Assembly: GCA_019411205.1 (NCBI GenBank)
Contig: DXRF01000037.1
Span: 1,593 to 16,380, forward strand
DNA: 14,788 nt
Direction: 5' to 3'
Source of the DNA: Parabacteroides sp.
GTDB taxonomy: Bacteria > Bacteroidota > Bacteroidia > Bacteroidales > Tannerellaceae
This document shows, in pieces, positions 14,762 through 14,788 of the stretch (position 1 is the first letter of the stretch; every line of letters starts with the position of its first letter). The notes under the pieces are model-generated. The model saw nothing but the letters and a program-made list of their open reading frames with translations. It did not search any database and was not told the DNA's origin. The position numbers and the translations under genes were made by a program.

Positions 14762-14788
14762 CTGTCTCTTATACACATCTGACGCTGC
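14762..14788. other. Untrimmed Nextera adapter sequence (not genomic)
   Basis: CTGTCTCTTATACACATCT (14762-14780) is the 19-bp Tn5 mosaic end used in Nextera libraries. It is followed by GACGCTGC, the next bases of the reverse complement of the read-1 transposon adapter. The true genomic sequence ends at about 14761. Confidence 0.96.

Overview
The window looks like chromosomal DNA of a Bacteroidales bacterium, perhaps Parabacteroides or a close relative (inference). The signs are Bacteroidetes-type promoter boxes (TAnnTTTG with a TTTG about 19-21 bp upstream), a lipoprotein-type TamA homologue (TamL), and a VirE/VapE gene beside a Bacteroidetes-type HU-like protein. The last 27 bases (14762-14788) are not genomic. 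They match the Nextera transposon end, so this is the untrimmed end of a short-read contig.

Left part (1-5000), accessory DNA, all genes on the minus strand. A cas3 nuclease-helicase gene, probably type I-C, runs off the left edge; the rest of its cas operon would lie beyond position 1. Its frame is broken near 696-697. Upstream of it is a VirE/VapE-type primase-helicase gene, also split into two frames, at an A7 tract (3835-3841). Next comes an HU-like DNA-binding protein gene, and beyond its start are five direct repeats with an exact 22-bp period (4875-4984). A composite TTGCAA repeat occurs at 2118-2147 and 4282-4313, at nearly the same distance upstream of the cas3 start and the virE start. 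HU-like protein, SF3/D5-like helicase, iteron-like repeats and an adjoining AT-rich stretch together resemble a small replication or mobile module next to a damaged CRISPR-Cas system. That reading is inference.

Middle part (5040-9850), core genes. Thiol peroxidase tpx (minus) has a clear terminator and promoter. Diverging from it is a tightly coupled plus-strand operon: rmuC (recombination/DNA-damage protein), a YfcC/DcuC-type membrane carrier and dinB (DNA polymerase IV). The junctions overlap by 4 bp and 1 bp.

Right part (9850-14760), core genes on the minus strand. These are biosynthetic arginine decarboxylase speA, a gene-poor stretch of about 400 bp with small hairpins, tRNA-Arg(TCT) with a good promoter and terminator, and tamL, an outer-membrane barrel lipoprotein of the BamA/TamA family. 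No CRISPR array, rRNA or IS transposase is visible.
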